64,000 nt of DNA from Mercurialis annua (GCF_937616625.2 NC_065574.1:54898052-54962051), one strand, 5' to 3'. Positions 1 to 13,815 are shown, counted from the stretch's first letter. Numbers and translations are program-made. The notes: a model not told the origin generated them from the sequence alone.

Positions 1-1182
1 AATCTTCAAAATGTGTCACCATATATGCCAAGTTGCCAACCTTTTATTATGTGGCGCGTATAGTCTAAATGTCTTATATGACATCGTTTGTTCATACACG
101 ACCAAAAACGATATCTTTTTCACAAAGACCGGGCTATAAGATGAAAAGTTTGGAGAAGTTGGGATGTGAGCTGAGACGTTCTATAAGTTGTGTTTAAATG
201 GATAAAAACGCTAAAAGTGTCAATATATGATAACAATAACCCTTTTGACATGAAAGTTTTTCATAATTTTAAGCATATCATCATCCACAGATCGTCTTGT
301 AGAAAGGTGAAAAGGATACGAAATGGTATATTTGTAGATTTTTTGACGAATTTCTTGAAAATGCCATGCCACCGTGCCAAGTTAAGAGGGTGAAGTGAAC
401 CTTTCTTCAGATAAATATTAAAATTACATAACTGCTTTCGTATAATAAAATTAAAACTTTAACTTTATCATAAAAAAAGGACAAACAAGTTTTTAATAAA
501 GAATAGATAGAGAGAGAAAAACAACCGATTATCTAAAAAAATATATATAAAATCAATATAACCTGTAAACGATTTTAATTCTTTACCTATATGTGATTCT
601 TAATTTGCATAAAAATTGAAGTATCAGCTTTGCTGCTTAATAAATTTCAACTAATCAAAACAAAATAAAAATACAAATTGATTATTTATCTTATTTTATG
701 ATAATAAACTAAGTTAAAAAAATAGTGACTGTCAACTGCAAAAATAAATCATAAACGACAGTCGGAAAAATATACAAAAAAAAAATCTAGACAGCTACTC
801 AGACAAAGGCTTCAATAAATATACCTTGTCTCAAATGCACAACAGAGTGCTGGATTTTTGTGGAACATAGGAGATCTAAATTAATGAAAATTCATTAAAG
901 TGATACAACTACAATGATAACAGTTTCTCTTTGGATGAGACATCCTCACTGCCATCCATTACAAAGATCAACATTACAAAATGTACTGCAACACACTGGA
1001 CACTACAACTCTACAACTTCACATCCACAAGATCACGTCGCCCAGACTCCTACCGCCTTTCCAAACTTGAAGCCGCCGACTCAGCAACCCAACAGCATAT
1101 ATAATCTTCTTGAATGATCCCCTCGACGCTTATAAGTTGATACTTGTTTCCTTGATCAATGGAAACTAATTCTGCCGTCTTT
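1..1182. other. 3' flank of the CCCH gene, no gene seen
   Basis: AT-rich sequence downstream of the minus-strand CCCH gene. Short open frames (for example 190-393 and 914-1117) show no recognisable family or codon pattern. The part next to the stop codon probably holds the 3' UTR of the CCCH gene, but no poly(A) site could be fixed. Confidence 0.5.
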
Positions 1183-4100
1183 TCATTCAACGTCGTCGAT
1201 CCAATCACCGTATATTCTACTGATTTTGTCTGGACCTTTCCATTTTTGATGAGTTCTTAGCCCGGGTCTCTGAATAAGGATTGAAGGCGGCCTTTGTGAT
1301 GGAACTCCAAGGTGATATACATCGGAATGGGGAACTGATGTCGCTGATGCAACCACAACGTCCGCTGCGGTTTTTGATGGCACTCCTTGCTTTGTATCTG
1401 CAAGGACAGAAGAAGAATCTTTAGCGTCCGACTCCATGAGCCCTCCACCATATCGATGTAACTCTGCAGCAAACAGAGTTACGATATCTATTAGTATGAC
1501 AACTTAAGTTTCACGCCAAGTCCTATTCGTTTGACATTAATCTGATACAGAGGAGACACTAAAGTCGAGTTATTTAGCTACACATGCCTAGTGCATCAAG
1601 AGATTGTGGGTTCGAACCACGCCTCGGTAACTAACAAACTAACAATTGAGACTCTAAAGAGTCGATTATCATCTTTGACAAAAAAAAATCACAAGATTAA
1701 TTTATTTTAAGTTAAACCACGAAGAGAAGATGATGGCAAAATTGTTGCTAGCCTGAATACAAAATAGATCGAGAAACCACATCTAAAAATGAAATAGCCG
1801 CTACATAGTCATTTACAAATTAGTCGGGGTTTTATTTTCTCTTTTAGATGTTGCCAGCAAATGCACCTTCCACATATGAAGTGCATTCCTTCCGTAGCCC
1901 TCGATGCACATGCCAAAACTCCCATGAGAAACACGATAATTCCTTCAAATCAAGAATAGTAACACCTCTAGCTTACGGTTAATTTCCATATTCTGTGTTA
2001 CTAAAGGTGTAAACAAGTCGAGCTACTTCATCAACATGCGTAAATCATGCACTTGTTAGCAGCTCAATTCAATTTGCAAAATATATGAATCAACAAAATG
2101 CAAGAAACCAAGTTAAAAAATGAGTTAGATTCGAATACTATAATACAATCACAAGCTTAATTGAGTTCTTAAATTTTTTGTACAATTATTACTCTCCTAT
2201 TTATCATATGCATCAATCTTAACCTACACACTAAAATCGGCTTTGAGTTTGAGCTAAAGTTTATTCAAGATTTAGTTCAACACATCTTAAAAAACTTGAA
2301 CTATTTATGATGATCAAGGCAAGTCAGTCTAAAGTTATATATGCTAAGCCAATGAAGCCTCAAAAAACTTGGTAGATATTTCCATTTGTGCGGCGCAGAT
2401 GACGGCATCACAAATGATTGCTTTCTAATTGCACATTAGGTCATTCTGTGCATACATATTTGCACAACACTCATCCAAAGAAAGATTCCAACCTCTTTTT
2501 CCAACAAACATCGGTGAGGTTTATTGTGCTGCTACTCAAAGTGAAATGAGAATGGACACATCAACAAAGGACCTCCTCCTCAACAGTAGTTGAACGGCAA
2601 AATAAGTTTAAAAAATTGTAATTCACAGTCTTAAAAGTAAGAGAAAGAAGGACAAAGCAAAAGAAAAAGTTTATAAATGAGTAATTTCAGTCATTAAAGA
2701 AAGGTAAACATAAATAACATGGGTGCATATCCAAGGATCAGATTCAGCTAATATAGAGAACCTTTGTAGATTTTGCCAATATGATCCAGCAAAGTGTCAT
2801 ATGACTCATAAGTCTCATATCCATGTTTAGGCTTACTTGCTGGACAGGGTGCTTATTTAAACTGAGTCAAAATCAAAATACCAACAACACTCTGACTGTG
2901 CACATAACTTCTCAAATTACTTTTTCAACAGTGGTTTATTTCTTTCTCATTTTCACATCATATCTAGTTTAGCCTTTTCTTTTCCAACTTTTATTAGTGT
3001 TTGTACATATCCTAATACAAGCTTTAAGCCCTTCTAATGCTATACTGCCAGAAACAGAAATGCTAAAATGATAAATGTGGAAACAGAAAACTGCAAAATG
3101 ATATGTTCAACAAGAATAGGTTATAGATATAGAGTTTCAGAAGCATTTCCACAAATGTTAACGAAATGCCAAAACTTAGGACTCGGGAAATTTATATGCA
3201 ATATAGTTCTAATGTTTCAGTGCTATAACCACCAAAAAGTTCAAATCCATATCCCCCAAGAAGCTTGGGCAGTATAGTCCCAGGACAAGACACTCGTCCC
3301 TTTGCAAATGACCCAATGATGAAGTGCATGGGTTAGTTTATCCACAAAACAAGTTTCTATGCATAATGCCATAACCTCAAAATCAGCCATCTAAAACAAA
3401 TTATTACGTATATCTCAAAATAGATTGGCAACTGTTCAATTATATCTGAAATTCAAGGACATAAGAGACAGACATAAGATACAATGTTCATGCAGCCCAA
3501 GTGAGTTCAGGGAAACAATCATGTTGTAGTATTTCCTATGTACCTTTGCAATAAAAGTCCCAAGCACCTCTTGCAATGAGTAGAGCTAGTTAATTAACTT
3601 TTTATTGCTAAAAGAAAAAAGTGAGCGTACCTTTAAAATTCCATGAAGCTATCGTCCCAATCAGATAATTTAAGCCCTTTATGTAAATATTGCCTCAAAA
3701 AACACATACATGGCATAGAATTTACATCATCTTCTGCTTGGTATCATTTTAAACAAATAAAGGTAAATCAAATTTGTTATGGAAATATATTTCACATGTT
3801 TCGGTAATAAAAGCTATAGAAGGGCTGAATTGCCATTTCAAACTTCTTTCCACAATATGGAGAAGGATGGGTTTCTAGATAAACCTCAATGAAAAATGTG
3901 CAGAAAGCAATTCGATGATAAAACCAAATACGAATAGTACTAACTAACATCTCAATGTATTGAAGCAGGTTTCGACTTCAAATGAAGCTGTTATTTGTTT
4001 TATTCAAAATACTGCAACAATATTTATAGAGACCATGAACCCTACCTACTTCTACGTATTACGCCCTTCAAGCTAATAGCTAAAGTCTAGCTAACCTCGT

Positions 4101-5884
4101 TCAACTCAAGAAAGATCCCCAATTGGATATGCGCTAGAGGCACCCATAATTTAAACAAAGAATACAAGAATGACACTAATAAGTACCCTTGAGCAGTCTA
4201 TATTTCAACTCACCTCCATGACTACATCCCTCATCCAAGACTCCCAATATACCAAAGTTAGTTAAAAGCTCCTAAAGTATCCCGATCAACCTTCTAAATG
4301 AACAACTACAGTAGCACAAAAATTTCCTTTATTCCTCACAATCCAACACCACCACCACCACTACCACAGCGACACCTATGCTCTCAGCAAACCCCCCTCA
4401 TACATTACTTTTCATATGTTTGAAAGAACATTCACCAGTGAACACTTTTCAGAAATAATTTTCTTTGCTTGTAGATGATAAATCTATAAAACATTTAGCC
4501 AGGAACGATATAATACACAAGGAACAATCTAATAAGTAAAGACTCCTTTTCTATAATTCTTCCCTAAGTTCATTCAGCTATAATACACCTAGCCAAAATC
4601 CTAGCACAGCTAGAAAGAAAATCCTAGCTTTGCTAGACACTTTCGTCTCAAACGTCATCCTGATTAATAATAGCAAGCTGAATTATTACGAGATAAAAAG
4701 TCACCCAGAGATTAAGCATACTACACCATCAGCAAAACAACTAAAGTCCTCAGATAAGAAATTCAAGTTAGTTAATATCCTGGAAGCCACTCAGATCCAT
4801 ATAATCGTGAAAAATAGCAATTTCATCTACCTAGTTGACAATGTGATATATTTTTTAAACAAAAAGCTATTAACTTTTAAATGAAGGCACATTTCTAAAA
4901 TCAATACATGCAACCACGCATCTCTCTCTGTACCAGAGAATTCACAACTTTCAAACTGAGTCAGTACAATTTTTTCTCTGACGAAAAACCAGAAAAAATA
5001 AATGACTCGCAAGCACTGCAAAAATGTAAGTACGAAACAATAATTCCAACTCAACTTATCAAAAAATGGAAAGACATACCTGCAGCTCCATGAGCAAAAT
5101 GACACTTATTTCCAAATGGGCAGTATCCAGTGAGTTCCCACTTATTACAGATCCTCGTTTTCCAATTCGACGGCTTCAGATTTCCAGCACTTGAACTCAC
5201 ACTCCCAACACCACCACCTCCACCTCCATTTCCACTTCCTCCTCCACCACCACCTCCTCCTCCTGCTGCAGCCCCTCCATACCCTCCTGGCCCCAAACTT
5301 ATAGCCACACTCTCCCGATTCTTCGACTGCTCATCGTGCAAAAACGTGCAATTATCTCCATAGGGACAACCCTCCTCTGTATAAAATTTCTTGCAATGCC
5401 TCCCTTTATAAGATCGCTGACTCTCCCCTGAAAAGCCTCCAATTGATGGAATTTGAAACTCCTCTCTTATCTCCATCACACTCTCTTTATCCCCCTCATG
5501 TGCAGCCACAATTTCCTGCCAGTTCGGAGGCGGCCTACGGAGCTCCTCTATGCTATGTGCAAAGTTACAGTTTGTGATATAAGGACAAGTCCCTGCCCTA
5601 AACTTGCAACACAATTTGGTCTTGAAGAACATTTTACCTATAGTTTTCTTAGAAGTAGTTTCTTGAGAGTTACCTTTCGATTTCTTACTTGGCGGTTCGC
5701 TCCCGGAACGCGACTGGTAGCCGGAATTCGAGGGGGTTGTGTCATTAGCCCCATCAGAATTGTTCCACATTTGATAGTCATCTTCTGTGGCCCAAACAGC
5801 ACTGGAATCAGCAAAATTTGGAAGCCAATTCTCAGGACCAGTTCCAGGTATTACATGGACAACATTGTCTCTACTGTAATCCAT
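1183..5884 (-). CDS. C3H39: CCCH-type zinc finger protein, C3H39-like (three CCCH fingers)
   Basis: Two coding exons on the minus strand: 5884-5080 and 1463-1183, joined in frame (805 + 281 nt, 361 aa). Donor GTATGT and acceptor TTTGCTGCAG are clear. Three zinc fingers are visible: C92-x7-C100-x5-C106-x3-H110, C164-x8-C173-x5-C179-x3-H183 and C246-x8-C255-x5-C261-x3-H265. Between fingers 2 and 3 lies a glycine-rich stretch (about 198-228). The second exon encodes the conserved tail ending KWKGPDKISRIYGDWIDD, which I recall from Arabidopsis At3g19360-type proteins. Such proteins are expected to bind RNA or nucleic acid; the target is unknown. The start ATG at 5884 opens the conserved N-terminus. 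The single intron (1464-5079) is unusually long. A UTR intron upstream cannot be excluded. Family call is strong, exact orthology inferred. Confidence 0.9.
1464..5079 (-). other. 3.6-kb intron of the CCCH gene
   Basis: The intron is bounded by GT (5079-5078, minus) and AG (1465-1464, minus). It contains a SINE-like fragment near 1575-1688. No coding exon between the two was found: the joined reading frame is already continuous across the conserved 'HFAHGAAEL' region. The rest is AT-rich and shows no clear element. Confidence 0.7.
1575..1688 (+). mobile_element. tRNA-derived SINE remnant
   Basis: A tRNA-like B box (GGGTTCGAACC near 1611) is followed by a body and a tail reading CTTTGACAAAAAAAA at about 1674-1688. 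The same tail occurs at 18855-18869 behind another B box, suggesting one SINE family. No target-site duplication was identified. It sits inside the CCCH intron. Confidence 0.5.
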
Positions 5885-8300
5885 TATAGTTCAACAAAAA
5901 GATATGAACTTTAATGAAAAATTCAAGATAATACAAGTTCATAACACACCACCATGCCTAAAGTATGCATTTTTCAACACCCATCAACAGAATTCTGAAA
6001 ACCCTAACAGAAAACACAGAGAAACAAACAGAAAAACCTAAATTACCAGAATTTAGACAAGAAATACAAAGAAAAAAATGGGCTTTAAGTTTTTTTCTTT
6101 TTACTTAATGAACAAATCTAGAGTAATAAATAAGAAATTAAACTACAATGATTGAACTAGAAGAAGAACAAACCAAACCCAGATAGGAAATGGTATTAAT
6201 TACAAGTAAAGGATAAGGGTTAGATTAGATCCAGTAAGCAAATTATGTAAAATTTGGAAACTTTTTAGAGATGAAAAGGAAAGAGAAAATCAGAAAGGAA
6301 ATGGGGATGATGGGATATGAAATCTAGAGAAAGATTTGGTTAGGACAAGAAATTATGGATATTGGAGAATTACAACTTAAAACATTTACACACATGCACA
6401 TAGTTTTTTCTTTGTTCAAAATGGAAAGTAAAAAAAATGGAAAAACTATTAAATTTAAGGGGTATTTTATGGCTATATCTTAAATATATAACTGAAATGA
6501 TTATTTTGATAAATAGAATAAAAATAATAGTATTCATTTCTTTCTGTAAGGGAAAATAGCACTTGATTCTCTATATTTATTTTTAAAAATTTGTAAATTG
6601 TTTTTAAAAATAGGCTGTTTAAGTTTTAAGTTGAACTACATTGGTATGTATTGTATGTTTATTGATGATGTAAAAATTAAGTGCAAATCACAATAAAATA
6701 TCAAATACGACAAGATTAATTTATTTTAGCATATTCATTATTCTTTTAGCCATTTTTCGAACCAAATTTTTGCCTACTTGTCATTCACGTCACTGCCAAA
6801 TCAACAAATTACTAATAAGACAACGCCTCCCCACCCACCAAACCCATGATAACCCCTCAACTAGCGCTAATATTTTTGACTAATGATCACCACGTCTGGA
6901 GAGAGGGCAGCAGTACATGACAACCACATGTCTATTTTGGTACATTTTCAAGATAATTCTAAAAATATTTGATTATTTATTTTAAAAATATATAAATTTA
7001 AATTTTTAAAATAGTTCAATATTAAATTAGAAAATTAATAAAATATTGTTTGTTTTAAATATCAAATTTTAAAAGTAAGTTCATCCATTTATTAAAAATT
7101 AATTTAATTGATAATCTTTCAATAAATTTGTTAATTTTAATTTTAATATTAATTTATATAATTTATATAATTTTTAGTTTATTGAATTATTAAAGAATTA
7201 TAATTCACTAGTATAATTTTTATTTTAAATTAGACTAATGTTTACATAAAAATAATTAATTTTAATGCTATTAGTTAGTAGTTGATGGAGCATGCCTTCT
7301 CAACGGTGACAGACCTGCAAAACAAGTTAAATTGCTGACTGGATGGCGGTTGTCCGATGAGCACTCCGATACTTAAGTTATTATTGAGCTTAATGGAGTA
7401 TTATTGCGTAATGTAATTATTCGTGCGTAAGCATACCTCAAGTTATCTTATAGTGAGTATGGAGGAATATCGTGTAGGGTTGGAATAAGAAAGAGATTCA
7501 TATTCAGTGTATATTCAGTGTATGAATTCAAATAGAAAAAAGATTCATATTTAGCAAAATTCTATTTAGAAATAACTCCTAAATAAATTTGAATTCTTAA
7601 ATAGAAATATGTTTTCAAATAGGAAAGTATTTCTGAGACTCATGAGATTCAGGTCTTTTAGAATCTTTATGTTAATTGAATCGTATACGTAATTAAATTT
7701 TTTGACAAGGCGCGTTAGCTGGTTGCTGAGATTTACCGAATCTTACTGAATTCCATCATTTTGTGAGATTGGGCGAGTCCTTTTAAATCGCCTTTGTCAG
7801 GCGAGTCCCCTGTAACTCGACTATAATTTGTTTGGTCGAGTCATTAGATTCACTCTGATGTGCGAATTCTATTTGAATACTCACAATTACCGTCCAATCA
7901 ATCTATTTTTTTTTTGCAGATCTATTATCGTTGATAAAGTAGACTCCATTAATAAATATTTATAATTAAATGATAACTGAATTTTGTTATTGAGTATGCT
8001 ATTACTAAAAAAAATTAATAAATAATTAAAAATGAATATTTTTTAGAATATTGTACTAATTTTAATAATTATTTATATACCAGAATTCTAAAAATAATTA
8101 TTTTAAATAAATATCCTAATTTTTTTTTATCGTAAGTTGAATTTATCTTTTCTGATTGTTGATAAATTTAAAAATCTAAATATCCAATATTTATATCTTC
8201 TTTTAAAAGAAAATAAAGTAAAAAGTAAAAAATAAAAATTAAAATAAAAATTTCTATGGTTCATCATCACTACCATAAAATAATCAAACACTCCCACAAA
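5885..8300. other. intergenic region between divergent CCCH and Vma12 genes
   Basis: The first about 450 bases upstream of 5884 likely hold the promoter and 5' UTR of the CCCH gene (an AACCCTAA motif lies near 6000). From 6440 on the DNA is very AT-rich. The stretch 7270-7880 is richer in GC and looks unlike its surroundings; it may be an old transposon fragment, but no ends or coding motif could be defined. Confidence 0.4.
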
Positions 8301-9732
8301 ATCGTGAATACAACACAAGATTCGGCTGTTCTCTATCTCCGAATTATATACATTCATCTACAGGTATAACCTTAATTCTTCTAATATTCCATCACCTATT
8401 ACTCAAAAGTTTGGTTCTTTTCTTAACCCAGATGTTCAATTTTCCAAAATTATGATAATTTCTTGCTTATTTAGTGCAAAATAACAATTGGGTATTCATC
8501 ATAGCTTGATTTACCAATGGCTGATTTTGAGTTTCCAGACCGTATTAGGTTTATTGTTAGAGCCTTTTATAGCACGGACACGGCAAAACGGTGTTATTTT
8601 AAGGTAAAAAAGAAAAAAAGTTTTGTGTCCAAAACGGAAAATATTGAATATAATTGTCTTGCATATGTTGAAGCAATTCTAAATATTTGTGAATAACATA
8701 CGACAATCAGATTCCCCCTTTTCACATCCTATTATTTGGCAGTTTTCAACTGAGAGTGGATTTACAAGAAAACTCCAAATTATCAAACTTTATCCGTCGA
8801 TCGGTTTCATTCTGCAGTTCTTCAGGTACCGCCGTTCTATCTATTACTTTTTCTCCACTATTCATACGTTTTTTCCTTGATATTGAACCTTGAATTTGGG
8901 GATCGTCTTAAATTGTTTATGACAGTCTTCCAAGTCTCTCTGGTGCATGAGGGTTTTAATTAGTCTATGTCATGGACATAATTCTAATGTCTATGCCATC
9001 TCTATTTTTTGAACTTCTGTGAATTTTATGAGCGGAAATTTCTTTGCTTGAACTGCATTTCTTTTTAGGGATTTTATGTTTTTAATATCGTTGTTGTTTA
9101 ATTGATTAATTGCAAAAGTCTTTGGGATTGACTAGCATGCGAATTGCGACTTTTCATTACTAATAATTAGCTTTTGATACAAATAGGGTTTCAAATTGAT
9201 AGTTTATATAATGAGCTATTGCTCAAATGGTATAAGCGCTATGTCGTGGGTTCTTCCCTTCCCCAATTATCAGAATAAACAAATTGATAGTTTAGATATC
9301 AGGATTTCTATGCATTTGTTGTGTTTGCAATTTGTTGAAGTGAACCATATATGTTACCATGAAGTATCTTCTGTTGTTTCATCTGTCATTAACATAAATT
9401 CTGCGTGGCTAGTCATGCTTGGTGTTATCACAAATATTGAATGTAATTGTCTTGGAAAATAGGTTGTTTTGCATATGTTTTCTGCTTAAGTATGGATTTT
9501 TCATGAGCATTACTTTCAACATTACAGCTTATAGGAGTATGACATTGCTTTTTCTCTGCTGCAATTCTTTGTGGGTAGAGATAATCAAGTAGTTCTAATT
9601 GTTTGAGCTTCTTCCATTTAATGGTGTGTTTTTGGTTGGCTTGAGAATATGTTGAGACCTAACTAATCGAGACTGGTTCTCTGCAGGTTTCTGTATCCTT
9701 GATTAATTCGAAGGAAACGGGATAGATGCAAA
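8300..9732 (+). other. likely 5' UTR and UTR intron of the Vma12 gene
   Basis: A possible first non-coding exon ends near 8363 (CTACAG followed by GTATAAC), and a strong acceptor TTCTCTGCAG ends at about 9686, 46 bases before the ATG. This fits a UTR intron of about 1.3 kb, but the transcription start is not visible. Confidence 0.4.
9211..9270 (+). mobile_element. SINE head fragment (A-box family member 1)
   Basis: The sequence TGAGCTATTGCTCAAATGGT resembles a tRNA A box and is followed within 30 bases by GTGGGTTC, a degraded B box. Almost the same head (TGAGCTACAGTTCAAATGGT) occurs at 51751 with a better B box. Both copies lie on the plus strand inside non-coding parts of genes. Short and degraded. 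Confidence 0.45.
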
Positions 9733-12533
9733 ATGAGCAGTGCTACTGAGCTGCCAAACTCACCTGGATTAACTATATTAGTTACAGAACCGATTCGTTC
9801 TTTTCTGCTATCAGCTTCCAGAGAACCAAACCTGTCTCTGCAACTACGAGATCTTGCTTTGTTTCTTGTCACTCAAAATAATGTATCATACAAGTCTCTC
9901 CGCAGTATTTGGATTGCATCTCCGCAGTCGACCAGACTGGACTTGATGAGCCTCTTCTCAGGGTCTGAATTCGTCTTCGCTAGTCCTAAACCTAGAGTAA
10001 AGGTAATGCCAGTGATTAGTGTTACCTCAGCTTCTCTAATATATTCGTCATTGACCTGCTGATCTAACGTAAATAAAAGAAGAGGAAATCTATTTATTGA
10101 AATAAGTTATACTTGTCAAAGTTCAGGGGTTCTCTTTTTATGGCTAAATTATTGTTGTTACTATAGTTGCACCTCGGAATGTATATATAATCAATAAAGA
10201 ATAGCACATAGATGCATGCTGAAAAGTTAGGAGTAATTTGTAGATAGAAAAACTTGATGTATTTTATTGAAAACTGATCAAGCAAAATGCCATTTTGTGT
10301 AGAACTTATTGAATATTAATTTTGAGTAATTTTTGCTTGTTTAACAGAGTGAAGAGCTAAAGGCGAGACTGAGGAAACTCGAGGAACTGGCTGAGAGAAA
10401 GGCATATCAAGAGCTTGTTAAGGATATTACACCGAGGAAGAATGAGAATGAGCCTTTCTCTACTTACAAGGATCAGCTTGGTTTTGGTAACAACACTTGG
10501 CTTTTAACTCTACATAGTAAAAATAAAATATCATTGTTCATTTCTTGGATTACTGCATTAGAGGTGAACTGCAGGGTGGATATTTGTAGGGAATGGGAGC
10601 ATGGGTAATTATAGATTGAAAACAGTACTACTTTTAGACTTTTAGTTTGTCCCTAGAAAAACGACTTGATGAAAGAGTTTGTTGTTGAAAAATATGCTAT
10701 AATTGTAGCATGACTGTTAGTAAGTTTAATGTTCAAGCTATTACTAGCTAATAGAGATGACATTTGACATGCGGTGTGCATACTGCATAGTATCATATAT
10801 TGAAACTGAAAGTCGATAATTAAGATTGTTCTAATATTTTTCTGGAGGTTGAGTTGTTCCATTGCGAAATAAAATAGTCCGTGATATCTCTCTGTCATCA
10901 TTGATGGAAAGCGCTAGCAAATGGTGGCTTCCACTGCATATTTGTCTCCTTTCGGATTATGGAGAATGGCTCTCATAGTGATTAACCTGTTTGACACCGG
11001 CCAATTCATGAGAGAAATGTCAATTTGTTTTTCCTTCTTTTACAATATTTTCTGTGATCAACATGCTTAGATTTAAACTAGGAGGAAATGTGAGCACTTC
11101 CAATGAATCATTTGAACTTTTTTTCATTTGCTATATTAAATATTATTCAGGTTTTTTGTTTGTTTGTTTGTTTCTTCAGTTCATTTTCCATATTTTCCAT
11201 ATTTTTATATTTGTTTTATTGTTTCTTGGTTCTTACTCTGCTTTTTTTTTTAGCATTATTTATTTTTTATTTCTGTTAAAACTAAAGATGCATGTGTGAA
11301 ACGGGAAACACAAGTTACAAAATTAATGCAATAGTAGATTTGGCATTTTCAATGCTTAGCTTGAGATAGGTTCTGTAAGTTTCATCATCCTTAGATTAAT
11401 TCAGTACCTTAATGCTGCGAGTTATTAGGATTCCTGGCATAGACTCTATTGCATGCTAATAGCCTTTACCTATATTTTATTGATGAATTTTTTGTTTATT
11501 TGAACGTTAATGTCATGTTATTTACATGTCACTCCGCCCCTCCCTCGGAAGAAACTTCATTCCATCGTAATCTTCTATTATTTTATACTCACTCTGCAAT
11601 TTCGGTTTTCCATAGATTCGCAATTTATAGTTCTCGTTTCCATTTCCCCTTTTTATTTTATGGTCTTGCGCAGTTTTCTTAATACCCTTATGAACAATCA
11701 ACTATTTCTTCGACCCCAATTAAGTTTATTATATCCTTATTTGTCTTTTCTGAAGATACTGGCTTGTGAATGTCTGCAGGTTTACATGTTGCCCTTATCA
11801 TGTTTACCGGCTACTTAGTGGGATATGCAGCATTCAGGGCATTATTTGGCCACAGCCCTGCAATGGTTAGATATTACTTTATAATTATTTCTTGCACTTC
11901 TTTCTCATTGCAAACTGTTTCTCCATTTTCTTACGAAAGTTTTCGCTTGTCGTCCATTTGCGTGTTTGGGAGTGTATACGGTTTGGTAATCTAAAATCGA
12001 ATTATTCTAAAAGGGATAAAAAATAAACCAAATCACACCAAACAATTGTATAAAATATGGTTAGGTTATGTAAAGTTATAATTATTTCGGTTTGATTTGG
12101 TTGATATATTCTTAGGCCAAAACTGCGTATGATGACTAAATCATTGCACACACACACCTATATATTCAAAACGTCATTTGGAATTTTGTTTTTAGGTAGG
12201 TTTGGTTAGTCAATGATAGAAAACCAAATCTAAACCGAAAATCAAACTTCCCTCATTGACATCAAAATTAATCTTTTAATCATTTCAACCGAATTGTTAT
12301 ACATTTTGATTGGTTTGATACTGAAAAATGGCATAGTTGGATTTTTGTGCAGCCCTAAGCATGTCAATGCACATATTTAAAATTGGACCATTTCTATTGT
12401 AATACAGAGTGCTGCCGGAGGCATTCTTGGGTTAGTTTGCGGAATGCTAGTCGAAACACTCCTTTTCATTATTACAACTTCACGTTCAGAATCATCAACT
12501 TCTACTTCCACTTCAAAGAAGAAGAACCAGTAA
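9733..12533 (+). CDS. VMA12: Vma12-like ER assembly factor of the vacuolar H+-ATPase
   Basis: Four coding exons: 9733-10002, 10348-10486, 11780-11865, 12408-12533 (621 nt, 206 aa). All junctions are GT-AG and phases agree (0, 1, 0). The N-terminal two thirds is hydrophilic and cytosolic in type. Two hydrophobic segments follow at about 138-160 and 167-188, matching the Vma12/TMEM199 layout in which a hairpin membrane anchor sits near the C-terminus. The protein ends KKNQ, a fit to the KKXX ER-retrieval signal expected for a resident ER protein. Vma12 proteins help assemble the V0 sector of the V-ATPase in the ER. A further intron probably lies in the 5' UTR, with an acceptor CTCTGCAG just before 9687. 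The third intron carries a degraded hAT-like repeat. Confidence 0.88.
11970..12356. repeat. degraded hAT-type MITE in Vma12 intron 3
   Basis: The left end GGGAGTGTATACGGTTTGG and the right end, read in reverse, AGGGCTGCACAAAAATCC resemble the 'TAGGGGTGTGCA' ends of plant hAT MITEs with GGTTTGGTT-rich interiors. The flanking 8-mers agree at only about five positions, so the boundaries are approximate. Confidence 0.4.
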
Positions 12534-13639
12534 GGAGAGACTGTTTTAACCTGTTGGTTTTTCGAATCAGCTTGCTGTGGTGCACTCGACTTGAAAGACG
12601 GTTGACGTTTTTATGCAACGATTTCATCAGAATACATGCGGTCAGTGGGTGCAGAACATTCCAGCAAATGAGTTTTTGTTTCTTGTAATATTTAAGAACA
12701 ATTTTCATATCTTATTTATAGGCATTTTATTGACAATGTATAGCTTTCATTTGAAAATGATACATATATATATGTACAAGTAGACGTGTGCGCTTGAATT
12801 CGAGTCTGCCCAAATGAGATTGAACCCATTTGAAGCTGGTGTCGGTTTTGGTTTTCTTAATAAAAAAATAATTTGAATAAATTAAAACTAGATATTTTTA
12901 AAATTAATTATTTCATATATATTATATTTAACATCAATAGAGAAATTAATAATTTGATAAGTTATAAAATACTTACTTAGTAATTTATCAAAATAATAAG
13001 ATTTTGCAGTGAATATAATCGTCAATTTTTGAGAAATTAACAATTTGTAAGATGCAAAATAATAATTTATGAAAATAATAAATATATTTAACTAATTATG
13101 TTAAGTATAATTTTGCAGTGAATGTAATCGTTAATTTTTGAGATTGTTATTATTATCATTGGAGGTTTCCTTTTTGACAAAACAATAAGATTGTTAAAAT
13201 AATGGCAATCTTGTAAATTTGTTTATTACTTATTTACACATTTGAATAGTAATATTACAAGATTGCCAATATTTTAATGACGTGTCGTTACGTGATAGCT
13301 TAGTCCATGGATGACGTGGTGGACTGAGTCTATCTAAAAATTTCTCTTCTTTATTAATATCAAACTATTACAAATGTAAAAATTTAAGAATGGTATAATT
13401 GTCTTTAATAACCAAACATTTGACAAAATGTAAGTCTTATTCATAGATTATCTTAAAAAAATAAAAATACAAAATACAAAACTGCTCTATAATTATAAAA
13501 TTTAAATTCTCAAATTTTAAATAGAAAACTTACCAATTCTTCATACAAAAGGGACATACAAACCTTTAAAAAGACAAATAATTTTTATAAAGAAAAACGA
13601 CAGCTGTAATAAATAAATTAAAAGTAATTTTTCTTTTTG

Positions 13640-13705
13640 ATATTTAGGGGCTGGGGAGCGCTTGTAGGAGAAATCGATCCCACGATCTAGCAAATTGCTA
13701 CCTAA
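13640..13705 (-). mobile_element. tRNA-like SINE scrap
   Basis: Read on the minus strand, TGAGCGTTAGGTAGCAATTT resembles an A box and is followed by GGGATCGATTTCTCC, a degraded B box. No tail or target-site duplication was identified. Confidence 0.35.
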
Positions 13706-13771
13706 CGCTCATACCGTTCAAAAGAATATTCTCATTTTTAAAAGGTTTTAATTTATCTCTGACTCTTGATT

Positions 13772-13774
<3 letters not shown>

Positions 13775-13812
<38 letters not shown>
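13775..13812. repeat. (AT)19 microsatellite
   Basis: An uninterrupted AT dinucleotide run of 38 bases, preceded by CAC and followed by GAATT. Confidence 0.95.

Positions 13813-13815
<3 letters not shown>

Noticed and set aside
5130..5363. Proline-rich plus-strand ORF
   Set aside because: It is the complement of the Gly codon run in the CCCH gene, whose reading on the minus strand has zinc fingers and valid splicing.
5453..5914. 153-codon plus-strand ORF
   Set aside because: Lies antisense to the first CCCH exon and has no domain.
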